Shown here piece after piece: positions 33,898 through 45,629 of a stretch of DNA of 64,000 nt. Location: contig BRKX01000019.1 in NCBI GenBank assembly GCA_026008535.1, positions 26,289,477 to 26,353,476 of the forward strand, read 5' to 3'. Position numbers and translations under genes: made by a program. Numbering within the stretch: the stretch's first letter is position 1; every line of letters starts with the position of its first letter. The notes beneath the pieces are model-generated. The model worked only from the letters and a program-made list of their open reading frames with translations. It ran no database searches and was not told the origin of the DNA. The stretch is from Perilla frutescens. Its lineage: Eukaryota; Streptophyta; Magnoliopsida; Lamiales; Lamiaceae.

Positions 33898-35180
33898 GTT
33901 ACCTTTGGAGATGGAAAGAGAGGCAAAGTAATGGGAAAAGGAGAGTTGATTGTTGAAGGAATGCCCAAACTCAAGAAGGCTATGCTGGTTGATGGACTCA
34001 AAGCTAATTTGATAAGTATCAGTCAACTATGTGACGATGACATGACTGTAGTCTTCACCAAGGAAAGCTGCAAAGTTATGGATAAGAATAATAACTTATT
34101 CATGGAAGGGAAGAGATCAGCTGACAACTGTTATCAGCTACATGTTCCTGTACCATGTTCTTTAATATGTCAAAGAACATTTATTGAAGAGTTAGAGATC
34201 TGGCATCAGAAACTTGGACACATCAACTTCAGAAATCTTCAGAAAATCATCAGCAAGGAGATTGTCAGAGGGCTACCTCAGATCAAAATTGACAGAGATA
34301 AAGTCTGTGGTCCATGTTAGATTGGGAAACGGTCCAGATCTCAACATAGAGAAGTGCAAGACAGAACTTCGAAGAGAATTTTAGATCTTATTCATATGGA
34401 TCTAATGGGGCCTATGGCTGTGGAAAGCTACGGAGAAAAGAAGTATGTCCTTGTCTGCATTGATGATTACTCAAGGTTTACTTGGGTTGACTTTCTCAGA
34501 GACAAGAATAAAGCTTTCACAGCATTCAAGAGATTAGCCTGCAAAATCACAGTTGAGAAGGATGATCAGATTATCAGAATCAGAAGTAATCATGGCAAGG
34601 AATTTGAGAACCAGTACTTTCATACATTCTGTAGTGAGAATGGTATCAGTCATAAGTACTCGGCCCCCAAAACTCCTCAGCAGAATAGAGTTGTGGAAAG
34701 AAAAACACTTCAGGAGATGGTCAGAACCATGACTACTGCTAAAGGAGTTGCTGCTATGTTCTGGGCAGAAGCTATCAACACAGCATGCCACATCAGCAAC
34801 AGACTTCATCTCAGACCAGGTACTCTCACTACTCCATATGAGATTTGGAATGAGAAGAAGCCAACAGTGAAGTACTTCCATGTGTTTGGAACCACATGTT
34901 ATATTCTCAATGATAGAGAGTACCTCAGCAAGATGAACAAAATAGGAGTTGAAGGATGTTTGTTGGATACTCCAGAAACAGTAAATCATACAGAATTTAC
35001 AACAAAGATACAAATGCTATAATTAAAACAGTCAATGTCAGATTTGATGATCAGGACAATACTATTAATACTCCTGAAGATGATGTTCACATAGATGTGT
35101 TTAAACATCCTAAGGTTCATGATGATACAGACAGAAAAGCTGAAGAACAGACAGTAAGGCACAGAAAGCTTTCGAAGTAA
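33898..35180 (+). pseudogene. Copia protease end and integrase (plus-strand fragment)
   Basis: Protease C-terminus (KANLISISQLCDDDM) is at about 33990-34040. GAG_pre-integrase follows with WHQKLGHINFRNL and CGPC, then a TAG stop (34318-34320). The integrase core has D in LIHMDLMGP, but the second catalytic Asp reads Asn (RIRSNHGKEFE; GAT to AAT). The Glu in VVERK is present, and two residues after it are missing relative to the usual RKNRTLQEM. A frameshift near 34950 moves the end (GYSRNSKSYRIYN) into another frame. Confidence 0.85.
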
Positions 35181-35408
35181 ATCATCAAGAATCATCCTAC
35201 TTCAGAAGTAATAGGAGATATTCATGAAGATAGGATGACCAGGAGCACTCTGAGGAAAAGGATGTATGATGAAATATCCTATGTCTGTTTCACCTCCAAG
35301 ATTGAACATATGAAGATTGAAGATCAACTAGCTGATTTGTTCACCAAGGGATTGGCTTCAGCCCAATTTGAGAAACTCAGAGTAGCCCTTGGGGTGTGCT
35401 TGGTTTAG
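35181..35408 (+). pseudogene. RT-deleted pol remnant fused to RNase H tail
   Basis: The linker text EISYVCFTSKIE, which normally precedes RT by a short distance, is joined directly to HMKIEDQLADLFTKGLA, the last residues of RNase H. The pol stop is TAG at about 35406. The junction lies in AAGATTGAACATATGAAGAT, where the 7-mer GATTGAA occurs again 15 bases on. Essentially all of RT and RNase H, roughly 1.5-2 kb, is absent. Confidence 0.8.
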
Positions 35409-35656
35409 TAAACCAAGAAGAGGGGTATGAGTGTGACTATTTCACACTCAGCAAGAAAGAACCATTCCTGTACAAAGTAACTGAACATTCCCATAAATGG
35501 TCCTACAGATGTACACGATCATGATTCAAATCCTGAGTACATCTTTGTCAATAACTAGTTCTGATGTGATATCATCATCTTTGATTTTTCAGGATTTTTC
35601 TCTGATTTCTTAGTCCAACGGAAACCTGAGTTTACTCAATGAACGGAGTACTCTCT

Positions 35657-35666
35657 TATATATATG
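35657..35666 (+). promoter_or_regulatory. TATA box upstream of post-pol ORF
   Basis: TATATATATG in CTCTTATATATATGTTTAGCC, 153 bases before the ATG at 35819, followed by a CT-rich leader (CCCTTCTCTCTCG and TTTCCTTCC). This is the same layout as ORF C of the giant Copia. Confidence 0.4.
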
Positions 35667-35818
35667 TTTAGCCGTTTAGAGAGAACGTTCACTTTTTAAA
35701 TTTCTAAAATCAAAATCCCTTCTCTCTCGATAAAACCTCTGAGTTTTCTGAGTTTCCTTCCTTTTTTACCATTGATTTTCTTTCTGACTATTTCCTTCAT
35801 ATTCACATATATTGCTCA

Positions 35819-38186
35819 ATGGCTCCAAAATAAAAACTTATCTATCCCAAGAAAGTTGTAAAGCCCAGAATGAGATATGGAACGGTTACATATTCCAAAC
35901 CTCAAGACCAGTTCTACGAACAGGATGAGTTTGACAGGCAGGTTCGAGGTGAATTAACATACAAAAAGCCTGTTCAGAGAGCACTTCGGGATGAATTATC
36001 AAGAAAAGATACAAAAGAATTGATTGAGACGTTCCATGGAGATGACGAGGAAGAAGATATAGAAATAGAAAATCAAGAAATTGCTCTTCTGTGAAGAAAA
36101 CAAAGACTCAAAGTCTGTCAATCAATGATCTTTTGAAGGAAGCCGCGAAGTCATACGATGTCAACAAAAAAAAGGCAAGAACAAAGGGAACTGTAGTCAA
36201 GAAAACAAAGAAGACTACAACCCCTTCATCAAAGAAGATCGTCACAGCACCTGTTGCTCAAGCCCTTCAGAAAGAGAAGAGATTTGTTGTTGATGATCCA
36301 GTTAAGCCTTCAGATGTGCCTGAACATGCTGAGGAACATGTTGAAGAGAAGAGCACTGCGGAAACATCTACTCCAGCAAATGTTGTATTGAAATCATTTG
36401 TTCAACCTTTTATAGTAGAAGGTGATGATGAAGACAGAGAAGATGATTTTCCATTAAGCCTAAAGATGAAGGCCATAGCAATTGCACTTACAAAAGGAAA
36501 GAAAAAGGTCATTCACAGAGAAAGTAGTTGTTCAAAGTTCATCCTCTGAATCTACTGAGAAGACTCCTGTTCCACAACAGGAGAAGTTGCTTGCATCTGC
36601 TCAGTATGATCCGTTTACCAGATCACTTGTTAAGAAGAAACCCCCAGAAAGAAAGCCTCTACTATTGTAGTACAGTTAGTGCCTAGAACTCTTGTGATTC
36701 GAAGCCAAGCTTCCATCACTCCACCATCCACTGTTGTGTCTATAAAGAAAAGGAAAGTTGTTGAGACGATTGGTCCTTCCAAGAAAGCTAAGAAAGATGT
36801 CCAGTTAGAAGATGTACCTGAAGATGTTCACTCACAGTCAAGTAAACATGAGTCTGAAGCTCTCAAATAGATTATTCGTGTTCCAGATACTTCAAGCCAA
36901 TCCATATTTCGTTCTTCAAAGCATGTTGATTTGTGGGAGAGAGTGAAGCAGAGGTCTATGATCTCTGAGAAGAAGGTAGACAAGGATACATTATTAGCTA
37001 CTAGTGTATATACCTTATTGGAGGAAGCTGGTCTTTTAGGAACCATGCAGAAGGTGCAAGAGTTTGCGCCTAAGCTTGTGTCTGAGTTATACTGTAATCT
37101 AACCAAAGAGATTGATGATCCAGAGTCTGAAGATTTTCAAAAAGTGTTTGTTAGAGGAGAGATGCTGTAGTTTTCTCCAGATCTCATTAATGAATTTCTG
37201 GGATGTGCATCTGAGGGGGAGTACAAGGAGATTGATGACTGGGGGATGGTTGCTAAGGAACTGACCCTGGGTATCTACAGCAAATGGCCATCACATCCGC
37301 AGACTATTCCAACTTCCAAGCTGACTCACAAGTATGGTGCTCTGTTTAGGATTCTGATCCACAATTAGCTACCCATAAAGCACAGAGCAGCAGTGACTCA
37401 AGCTCAAGGGAAGTTTCTGTATCATCTCGGAACTGGAAAGTAGTTCAATTATGGTGAGTTTGTGTTCTGCAAGATCATCAGCAGTACTGAATCTACAGTG
37501 GTCAAGGGACCTGTACGCTATCCTTCACTGATCTATAGCCTAATCAAACAACAAAAGAAGAATGTCTCTTCAAAGAATGAGAAAGTTGTTCCTCTCAACA
37601 AGCCTCTTGTGATCAAGGTTGCTCCTGAAATAGGAGCTCCTCACCTTCACCTTTAGTTCAAGCAGTACATGTCATCCAAGAAAGGAATGGATGATACTGT
37701 TGAGGAATCTTGCCTAAGAGTGTTGTGCTAAAGTTTTTAGAGAAAAGCTTGGAGTTTCATGCTCGTCTGATTTATAAGCATTTTTCTGAGAAGATGAAGA
37801 TTCAAGCAATGATTGCTGATCTTTCATCAGGAGAAGATTTTGCCTCTCCAGCTGCAGATGTTCCTGAGAATGTTCATAACTTGCACAAGTTTGCAAGTAC
37901 TGCTGAAGCTGCTGCTCAAATTAAGCCTACTCCAACATCCAAACAAGGGAAATCACAGACTGTAGTACAGGAGAAGGAAGCTGAAGTTATCCAAGAAGAG
38001 ACTGTAGAAGAAGCTCATGAAGAAAAGCAGCAGGCTGTTGAAGAAGAAGTTGATAAGGAAGAGGAGGCTGAGACCGAGGAAGAGGCTGATGAAAAGACAG
38101 AAGCTGAAGATGAAGGAGAAGCTTCTGAAGTAGAAGGAGGATTTGAACAAGATGATGCTGATCAAGACCCTGACAAATCCGAGTAG
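35819..38186 (+). pseudogene. env-like / putative plant transposon protein ORF (plus-strand fragment)
   Basis: Starts ATG at 35819 but meets TAA four codons later (35831-35833). It then reads in several frames: to 36094, 36091-36549, 36482-36670, 36679-37170 and 37462-38186. The N-terminal third is Lys-rich and disordered. The middle has RQRSM... then VRGEML (about 37147) with SPDLINEFLG and, about 70 codons later, an N-x-LP motif (about 37363). The C-terminal part (37950-38180) is almost all Glu/Ala/Lys, an acidic, probably helical tail. The layout resembles the ORF at 55183-57074. Confidence 0.7.
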
Positions 38187-38583
38187 TTGCTGGTTATTAC
38201 TCTTTTTCCTTTCTCGGTGGCAAATAAAGGGAGTAATGAAATATAAGTTTTTTTTTTGTTTTCTGTTCTACTTATCTTGCATCATGTTTTGCAAGGTATT
38301 TTGTTTTTGCTTTAATAGCTTGTATTAGCTATTATGTTATGGAACATATTTTTCTTCCCTATATGATTCATATCTGCTAAAAACTTGAAACTGCTATCTA
38401 AAGATAAATATATAAAAGAAAAAATCAATATAGTAGAGTAGGTATAAGCTAATAAGAAAGTGAAACACAGCTGAATCTATGATGTTCTTCACAACATCCA
38501 AGTATGTTTTTAAGTACATGATCCTTTAGTTCAAGGGTTGTGTTCTTTTAAAACATGGAGCTAATTTGCAACCAGATAAAGAC

Positions 38584-38601
38584 AAAGAGGGAGATTATTA
38601 G
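38584..38601 (+). promoter_or_regulatory. polypurine tract of plus-strand Copia fragment
   Basis: AAAGAGGGAGATTATTAG directly before the LTR start TGTCATTTGC. Confidence 0.7.
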
Positions 38602-39545
38602 TGTCATTTGCACTAAGGTGATCAGGATTGTCATTATCTTTTTAGATATTATGGCAATTTCAAAATAACACAAAAAGGTTCTGGTTATTCATGTTCAAAT
38701 AACATGTTCTGGACATTTCTGTGAACATTCCACTGCCCATCTGATTAAAGATCAAGACATGTACTAAATCATGTTCAGAGACATGATCATGTACATGGTT
38801 GTCCAGAGAGTTTTCAAGAGACGTGCCATGGTAGATTCAAGGAGTTAAAGCTGCAGATTCAAGATGGACGTTTCAGAATAGAAGCTACCTTGTTCGTGAT
38901 GAAGATCAAGAAGGAAAGAAGGAGTTCTATTCAAGGAAGACATCTAAACTAGGAAAGTCCGATTTATTTAAGGAAATTGTTTCCTTGTTAAATCCTAGTC
39001 AAAATAGGACTTCTGAATACCTTGTTTAGGCTATAAATGTTTCTTATAAATAGCCTGAGATTCAAATTAGTTTAGGTGACATGAATTTTTACGAATACAC
39101 TAAAGGGCTAAGAGTTATAAGACTTCAGATTCGAAGCATATAGTATTCGGGTAGACTAGGTTTGATCGGTTATATCATTATGTTTCTAGTATGTGTTTGA
39201 AACTCACTTTCATACACACTTAGAGGAGTCTCGGGAGAGATTTCCTGTGGGAACTAGAGGGATTCTAGGTTGTGAGGGGAGCTCATAATTCAGTTTAGTG
39301 AAAGAGGTTGAATCGGGTAGGAAATGGGTCAAGTGACGGGAGTCTTCGTGTAATAACCTTTGAAACCATTCAACGGAGTAGTAAACTGTTTTCCACGAAC
39401 TTGATAAGTCCCCCTAATGTAGATCAGTTGATCAAACATGGTTACCAACCTCGTGTTCTTTATCTGCTCAAGTTTTTACATTCTGACCTTACATGTTCAC
39501 AACAACATGATGATAAACATGACCGCATAATTTATGTAACTTCAA
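38602..39545 (+). repeat. 3' LTR of plus-strand Copia fragment
   Basis: 944 bases, TGTCATTTGCAC...TAACTTCA. It contains two TATA-like sites, CTATAAATG (39031) and TTATAAATAG (39044-39053), about 430-450 bases in. There is no partner LTR in the window. Immediately after its end the Gypsy LTR resumes with AGGAC. Confidence 0.7.
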
Positions 39546-41583
39546 GGACCTTATGCTTAAATGTAGGAATAACCTTAATCGTCATCCTAAATGAGTCTCG
39601 GGTTAGGACCTATACATAAGAACTATGTCTTAATAACATATTAATCTTCTAAACATATATCATAACGTAAATAAGAATATAGGTAATGAGTCCTTAAAGT
39701 AAGAGCATACCCTAACGTCGCCTAAAAGTCGAACGAGATCCTAGCTTAAAATATATCGGAGCCCTTGATTGTACAAATACATGCCTTAGATTCATAGGAA
39801 AATTATAAAACTTAATTTAAGATTTAAAGGATCATAGAATATTAATATGGAAATATTAATTTATTATATCATACACTTAATCTCGAATTTATTCTAAATT
39901 AAGCAAAATAGACCAAATAAAAATAAAGTAAAAGTATAATATGATTATGTAGTCAAGAGGGCTTGAACACTTGACCGAAAATATAAGTGAAATAATAAGC
40001 ACTTAACCACTAGGTTAGAAAAGTTTATACTACATTAATTAAGCTGGTTTAATTAAATACCCTGATAAATGTTTGAGTAAAAAGAGAATTATAAAATGCA
40101 TCAAAGTGACTTAAACCTTGGACCTCTAGCATAGAAATTGGACTCTCACCATTATACTAAACAATATTTTCGAAAATTGATTAGTGATTTTAATTAAATA
40201 AAGTTCATAATTATCTTGGAATAAAAATAAATAAAGTGCATTCTAAAAGTTTTGAACATTTGACCTATCATAGTAAAATACATAATATAACCATTGGGCC
40301 AAAGGCCATTTTAGAAAATCATAACAGATTTTTATTTAAATATAGTGCAGAATTATATTGGAATAAAAAGTAGAAATAAAATGTTCAAAAAGGGTTTTGA
40401 ACCCTAACCTCTCAAAAAATAATCTAGACACCACCCATTTAGCTAAATACCATTTTTTAAAATTACATCATGTTTTAAATTTAATAACTTAGAAAATACA
40501 TGAATTTATTAAAATAATAAACTACTTCATGTATATTTAAACCTTAGACCTTTGCATATAAAATTAAAGATTATCCATAGGCTAGATCTTTAGATTAATT
40601 TATAATCCAAACTTTTTAATTAAATAATTTTAGAACATCTTTAGGGAAAGAGAAAGAAAAAAGAAAGAAAAAAAAAATAATTAAAAGAACACACATACCC
40701 ACTGACGTACACAAACAAATGGGTCAATTCGAATTTTCATCTTCCAATTTGCATAGCATCTCCATCAACAATACCAACCAAAAATCATATTTTTCATCTC
40801 TTCTTTCACCCATTCCACTTTAATGTTTTCAAGAGCACCAAAAATAATACGAACATTAAATCAAAATATCATTTAAATGAGCAACAAAAACAGCTCGTAA
40901 ATCCATATCATAAATATAAAAATCAAAATAGTAATTGGGAAATAAGGAAGAAAAGAGGTTTTATGAGGTTAGGGTTCAACCCATGCTTAGGTCCGAAAAT
41001 CGGATGCCTAAACCTCAAAATCATTTAAGAATAAACATATAAAGGGGAAGAGGGAAGTTAGGGAAATCCGAAAATGTAATTGCATGTGAAAAATTCCGCC
41101 GGAAAAATTTTTTGACGGTGGAGAAGGGTGGCGGCGACCGACGGTGGTGGTGGTCGGCGATGGAGGCGCGGCGGCGCTAGGGGAGGTGAAGGGCTGATGA
41201 GGAGAGGGGAGAAATAGAGAGAATAGTTGATCCCCTTTCATTTGAATGAAATTAGCTAAATGAGGCTTAAGTGGTAATGAGGGGGTATTTATACCCCTCC
41301 ATAACTTAACCTTAAAATTCAATTAAATCAATAATTAAATCATAACTTGGTCAATTGAAGTGTAACAAAAATGAAATCAAGTTCTATGGATTTCTATCGA
41401 CGAGCACTATCATATAATATATTCGTTCGTCTCCTTTCGATAATAATTGGGTTGTAAATAATTAGAATCATAACTTGGCTATAAAACCCATCATTTGGGT
41501 CTTTTATTAAAAATGGATACAACTTAAGCATTTGGGCTCTAGAAAATTAATTGGGCTTGTATTATTGGATTTGGGCTGTTACA
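39546..41583 (-). repeat. Gypsy-like 5' LTR, truncated, with empty insertion site
   Basis: Aligns to 1256-1555 followed by 31714-33443, with the giant Copia and one AATAT absent. It therefore preserves the pre-insertion sequence (CATAGAATATTAATATGG, about 39832-39849). Its plus-strand left part (partner of 369-1255) is lost. The 142-bp array is at about 39960-40590 and the TATA box at 41284-41295. It ends GCTGTTACA and is followed by AAGTT. Confidence 0.75.
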
Positions 41584-41588
41584 AAGTT

Positions 41589-42835
41589 AGTCACTTTTAA
41601 TTAATGTTTCTCTTTTTTTGAAAAAATAATATTTAATATTTACAACTTTCAAAAACATAAATGTTTAATTTTTTAAATTTTCAAAACCTAACAAAGGCAT
41701 AATTGTACATTCCTATTAAAAATAACACTATTTATAGTAATGAGACTATATAATCGGGACACCTCAAAATAGAAATGAGAACTATATAATCGAGACGGAT
41801 GGAATGATATTTTTCCTGTACGACGACTATCTTATTTTTAGATATAATAATATAGAATATAGATTAGCAATAGAAAATTAAGAATCAACATCAGCACAAA
41901 CTTTGCATCAAACTTGTTAGTGTATGAAAAGTGCATTGCGCGAACCATTGAATCAAAAAAATTAAATAAATTCACTTTAATTTTAGAGTTCATTAATTCC
42001 ATTTTAGGATATATACTTATTTTGAATAAATTAATTATCGAGTCTTTGGGAGCACGGGTCGTGCTAGGTGCAGCACGGTCCATGCTCTTCTTTTGACGCC
42101 CTGACACTTTGTTTTCTGACCTCCGTTCTCTTTTCCTACTCTCTTAGGCCGTTTTTGACACACCAAGTCATTCTCCAACTTCATTTTGTTCATAACTCAT
42201 TCAAAACAAGTGGTTTTCCTGTCAAAATTCGATAAAATTGTGACATAACAACATACAACAAAACTAAACCAAACCCGTCACAGGGGCGTACGGAATCGAC
42301 AAAAAAAAAAATACAAACTCCTGAAATGCATATAAACCCCAAATTTATCATTTACTATATATTACATATAAAAAGAATTTAGTCAAAACATCACCATCGG
42401 ATATCAATGGCGGCGTGAGTGAGCCTAATCAAATTTTTATTTTTATTTTATAAATTGCTAAGATACAAATTAAAGTCATTATAAGCGGGCTTGAATAGCT
42501 TCTAGTCAAGATTAACTCTATATAAAGATGTATATCTAAATTCAATAACAATAAATTTAGGCCCCTCGTACCCAATAATATTCCAACTTGCCACCCCTAT
42601 ACCAAACAACGTTTATTGAAATCAAATTGCCAATTTAATTAGTACCCTATCACTTTCATATCGTACCCCCCAAATTAATAAAAACAGATAAGTACGTAGC
42701 ATAATTAATCCTCAACAATAAGAAAAAAAGAAGCACTTCCTTTATCCATTATATATTACCAAACACAATTTTTACAAATTAATTATAATCATGCAAACAT
42801 TTTCCATAATCCAAAGAAAAAAAAAAATCCAAAAT
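41589..42835. other. intergenic, no gene seen
   Basis: Sequence to the right of the nested stack. AT-rich, with no repeated or coding structure I can support. It contains the presumed 3' end region of the host gene on the minus strand (AATATATAATGG-type AT-rich text near 42750). Confidence 0.5.
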
Positions 42836-43327
42836 TCAGAATGCTGATAATCTTCTTGCAGATACAGCATGGCTTCTGCTTCTCGGATATTTAATTTCAT
42901 TTCTAGTATTAATTAAACCACCATTATCATCTCCAAAATAGGCGGGCCCATCTTCATCAATCCTTCCCATAGCAACGCTGGTGCTCCTCGGCGGCATGGC
43001 CCGCGGGCCAGCCGGGGGTGGGCCCGCATTCATCCTCATCTGCTGCTTGATGTACGAATCTATGTCAACCCTATCCCCCATGGTTCGGGTTGAGGAGGCC
43101 CGAACCATATTCTCGAACTCGTGAGACCGGGCCGAGCTGACGCTGAAGCTCTTCGGCAGCGCCGTCACTTGCGAGGTAACCGGAATCGGCATGGCGGTGC
43201 CGTAGTTCATTTTGTCGGCGTAGTCCGACAAGCTCCTCACGTAGAAATCTCGGGCCCTGCTTAGGGCCCGAACTGGAACCGTGATGATTCTCAAGAACCT
43301 GTTTTGCTGGCTTGCTTTTGATTTCAT
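42836..43327 (-). CDS. conserved uncharacterised plant protein, 163 aa
   Basis: The only convincing host gene. A single uninterrupted exon runs from ATG (43325-43327) to TGA (42836-42838). A longer frame would need a TTG start at 43342, so I use the ATG. It is markedly more GC-rich than its surroundings. Residues 11-43 are basic and hydrophobic (FLRIITVPVRALSRARDFYVRS). Residues 57-66 read LPKSFSVSSA, 86-99 are helical and Gln/Met-rich, 101-113 Pro/Gly-rich, and 114-126 RSTSVAMGRIDED. The C-terminus is YPRSRSHAVSARRLSAF. I recognise the ARDFYVRS and SVxMGRIDED layout as a small plant-specific family of unknown function but cannot name a gene. No signal peptide or transmembrane helix. The many RSxS sites suggest phosphorylation (inference). 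Confidence 0.85.
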   Translation of the reverse strand: MKSKASQQNRFLRIITVPVRALSRARDFYVRSLSDYADKMNYGTAMPIPVTSQVTALPKSFSVSSARSHEFENMVRASSTRTMGDRVDIDSYIKQQMRMNAGPPPAGPRAMPPRSTSVAMGRIDEDGPAYFGDDNGGLINTRNEIKYPRSRSHAVSARRLSAF

Positions 43328-43461
43328 ATTCTCGATCACCAAATAAAACTTGAAAATAAAATGGTTTTCTTTTTTTTTTCTTTTGTTACGTAAATGAAGA
43401 AGAAATAAGAAATGGAGTATTGTTGGTTTGGAGATGAATAAACTTTTGAGTAACTAGTGGA

Positions 43462-43473
43462 TATATATATAAA
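43462..43473 (-). promoter_or_regulatory. TATA box of the host gene
   Basis: Minus-strand GTTTATATATATA, about 135 bases upstream of the ATG at 43327. A pyrimidine-rich 5' leader (TTTCTTTTTTTTTTC region near 43370) lies between. Confidence 0.6.
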
Positions 43474-43489
43474 CTCGAGAGAGGGGGGG

Positions 43490-43492
<3 letters not shown>

Positions 43493-43523
<31 letters not shown>
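43493..43523. repeat. (GA)n microsatellite in the host gene promoter
   Basis: About 15 GA units just upstream of the TATA box, preceded by a G8 run (43483-43490). On the gene's strand this is (CT)n, a common element near plant core promoters and a potential binding site for GAGA-binding (BBR/BPC) proteins. Confidence 0.85.
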
Positions 43524-43526
<3 letters not shown>

Positions 43527-45353
43527 GTTTCGATGAGAGAGAGAATATAGTGAATAGTGATCATGATGATCAAAATAAGTTTGAAGTGTGAAATTAAGAA
43601 CAGATTAAAGGGGGGCGCGTGGACTTTTTCTATGTAGCACACCAGATAAGATTAAGAGTGAACTAGTAGTAAAGGGGTAGCCATATATGCTTGAAATTCA
43701 AACAAAGCATTAATAATTTTGCTCGACTTAATATTAAATGTTGGTCTCGTGCCAGCTATATTATTTAATTCCCACAGCTTCAAACTTTGAATATTGTTTA
43801 CATTTTTGTAAAGGTTTAATTATCAAGGTATAGTTAGCATGGTTTGACTTTTCAATTTTTGTGGAGAATAATGTCCCAATTATAATTAATATTATTGATA
43901 TTTGTGTTTTTGTATTTTTCATTATCCTTTCAAAATAGGTTGTTCTCTTAACATTTTTTCGTGGGGTGTGCGAAAGCGAATCGAATTTAATTCGACTTTC
44001 AAAATTGTAAAATAAGTCCGATCAAACTAGTTGTTTCTAAAGGAAATTAAATTTGATTCTAAAAATAGAGAGGACAAAAACCCAAATTGAAATTATAAAA
44101 TTCAATCGATAAAAAAAAAAAAGATGAAGTTATTTCCAATTTGAATTTCTTTAACTGAACCGAACCTAACTTTAAAAACAAACAAGTTGAGTCCCGATTG
44201 AGATGACATAGTGGTGGAGTGAGATTGCTTGAAGATCAAAGGTCACAGATTCGAATTTGATCAATGCCACTAGGTAAGGTTAGACATGTGAGTTAAAAAA
44301 AAAAACAAATTGAACCTAATTGATCAGCTCATTACTTGTTCGTACATATTAAAATTTTATTTAATATACTTGAAAAATTAAAATTAACACATAATTTCCC
44401 TATAACTGTGCAAATATCATAATTTTGGTATTGACTTGCACAAATGAACAGGATACTATGTTTTTGTATTGATTGAAACAAACAGGATACTGTTTATTTT
44501 TTTATATTAATTTCGTACCTACAATAAAATATTAGAATGTTGAAACCCTATCAATCATACAAGTTTAACCTAATTTTAGTCTTTTTATAATATCTGAGTA
44601 CAAAATTAAGACATTTTTACTTTTCATCCCTAAAAAACTTCCGACTTGTTTGTTTTTATTTTTAAGTAGTGAAAAATTTCAATTCTATACTATGCAAAAC
44701 AAGTTAATTAGGAAAACAATTATGTTTACACGTTTTTTTATATTCATATTTGCACTATTTTCCAATCATAAATCATGTCATCTATTCAGTTTGTGCGTGT
44801 GTGTATATATATATATAAACTACTTAAATATTCATTTATTATTACTAATCACATAAATATTTATCTCTTTCATCTCAATCCAAGGAAAAGAAGGCAAAGC
44901 GTAAAATACACGATAATTTGGATGACAATATTATCCACCATAATTAACTTCGACTAGTTAAAACTATATATATGTTAACGTCAAACTTATTAATTAGTTA
45001 ATTAATAGTTATTATTCAATAAGATGGTTCCTATTTTTTATCACCTGATTTAATTAATGTGTATGGACTATGGTCCCGTTAGGCCAAAATTAGAAATAGC
45101 AATTACATGTGAGAGTTAGAATCGGTGTTAATGTTTTGCTGCATGTACTTTGATATTTTTTAACCATATTGTTCCATTTATCTATATTAACTAATAACAT
45201 CATTATAATATATAATGTGTATATTAATACAAAAGAAAATTCATACTAATAAAAGAGTTATAAATAATTATATTTGTCCACAATATAATGTTATGGCAGA
45301 AGTTATTTTCTAGTGAATCAAATTATTATAACTTGATTTTCACCACAAATTAG
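43524..45353. other. intergenic with one possible SINE
   Basis: AT-rich sequence upstream of the host gene. Apart from the SINE-like piece near 44195-44306 and a short (TA)n at 44803-44816, I see no structured feature. Confidence 0.5.
44195..44306 (+). mobile_element. possible tRNA-derived SINE
   Basis: Contains TGACATAGTGG (weak A box) and, about 45 bases on, CAGATTCGAATTTG (B-box-like). It ends in an 11-A run at about 44297-44307. The pattern fits a plant tRNA-derived SINE of about 110 bases, but I could not find a clear target duplication. Confidence 0.35.
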
Positions 45354-45355
45354 TA

Positions 45356-45627
45356 CTCCCTCCGTCCCATTTATATAGTCCATATTCTTATTTTAAAGTG
45401 TCCCAATTATATAGTCTCATAACTATAAATAGTATTAATTTTCATAGTAATATATAAATATACCCTTGGTAGGTATTGGAAATTAAAACTCAACCACTTA
45501 AATTCTTTAAAATCATAAATTTTAAATAAGGATAATAATGGAAGTTGAGCTTTAATATTTTATTTTTATAAATATTTTTAATCTACGTGCGAGGATAAAA
45601 TGGACTATATAAATAGAATGGAGGGAG
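45356..45627. mobile_element. Stowaway-like MITE
   Basis: 272 bases with terminal inverted repeats: CTCCCTCCGTCCCATTTATA at the left, and the right end reads TATAAATAGAATGGAGGGAG. The inverted match continues into ATAGTCCAT. It is flanked by TA (45354-45355 and 45628-45629). TIR sequence, size and TA duplication match Stowaway (Tc1/mariner-derived) MITEs. Confidence 0.9.
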
Positions 45628-45629
45628 TA

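Larger units (their letters stand above)
33898..39545 (+). mobile_element. 5'-truncated SIRE-like Copia fragment
   Basis: Plus-strand fragment starting inside protease (VTFGDGKRGK) and continuing through integrase, an RNase H tail, a post-pol env-like ORF, a polypurine tract and its 3' LTR (38602-39545). The 5' LTR, gag and protease start are missing, and an internal deletion has removed RT. The right border falls inside the Gypsy 5' LTR (AGGAC at 39546, equivalent to 1256). It therefore inserted there, and later a deletion removed both its 5' half and the adjacent Gypsy sequence. Confidence 0.75.
369..41583 (-). mobile_element. Gypsy-like LTR retrotransposon carrying the nested stack
   Basis: The outermost layer. 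The left edge starts TATAGCGCCCCG at 369 and the right edge ends GGGCTGTTACA at 41583. They are flanked by identical 5-bp duplications AAGTT (364-368 and 41584-41588). The element reads on the minus strand: at 33443 its 3' LTR begins TGTAACACCCC on the minus strand, preceded by a purine-rich tract and a GAATTTCGGGACGAAATTC-like stretch. That arrangement is familiar from chromovirus (Tekay/Del-type) Gypsy elements. Only a few hundred bases of internal sequence remain (33444-33897). No Gypsy gag or pol is visible, so the Gypsy assignment rests on the termini alone. Confidence 0.6.

Noticed and set aside
41008..41322. Minus-strand frame starting with QLFSLFLPSPHQP-like text, also at 32892-33113
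   Set aside because: Both lie in the Gypsy LTR just after the TATA box. The frames diverge between copies through indels, so this is LTR leader, not a gene.
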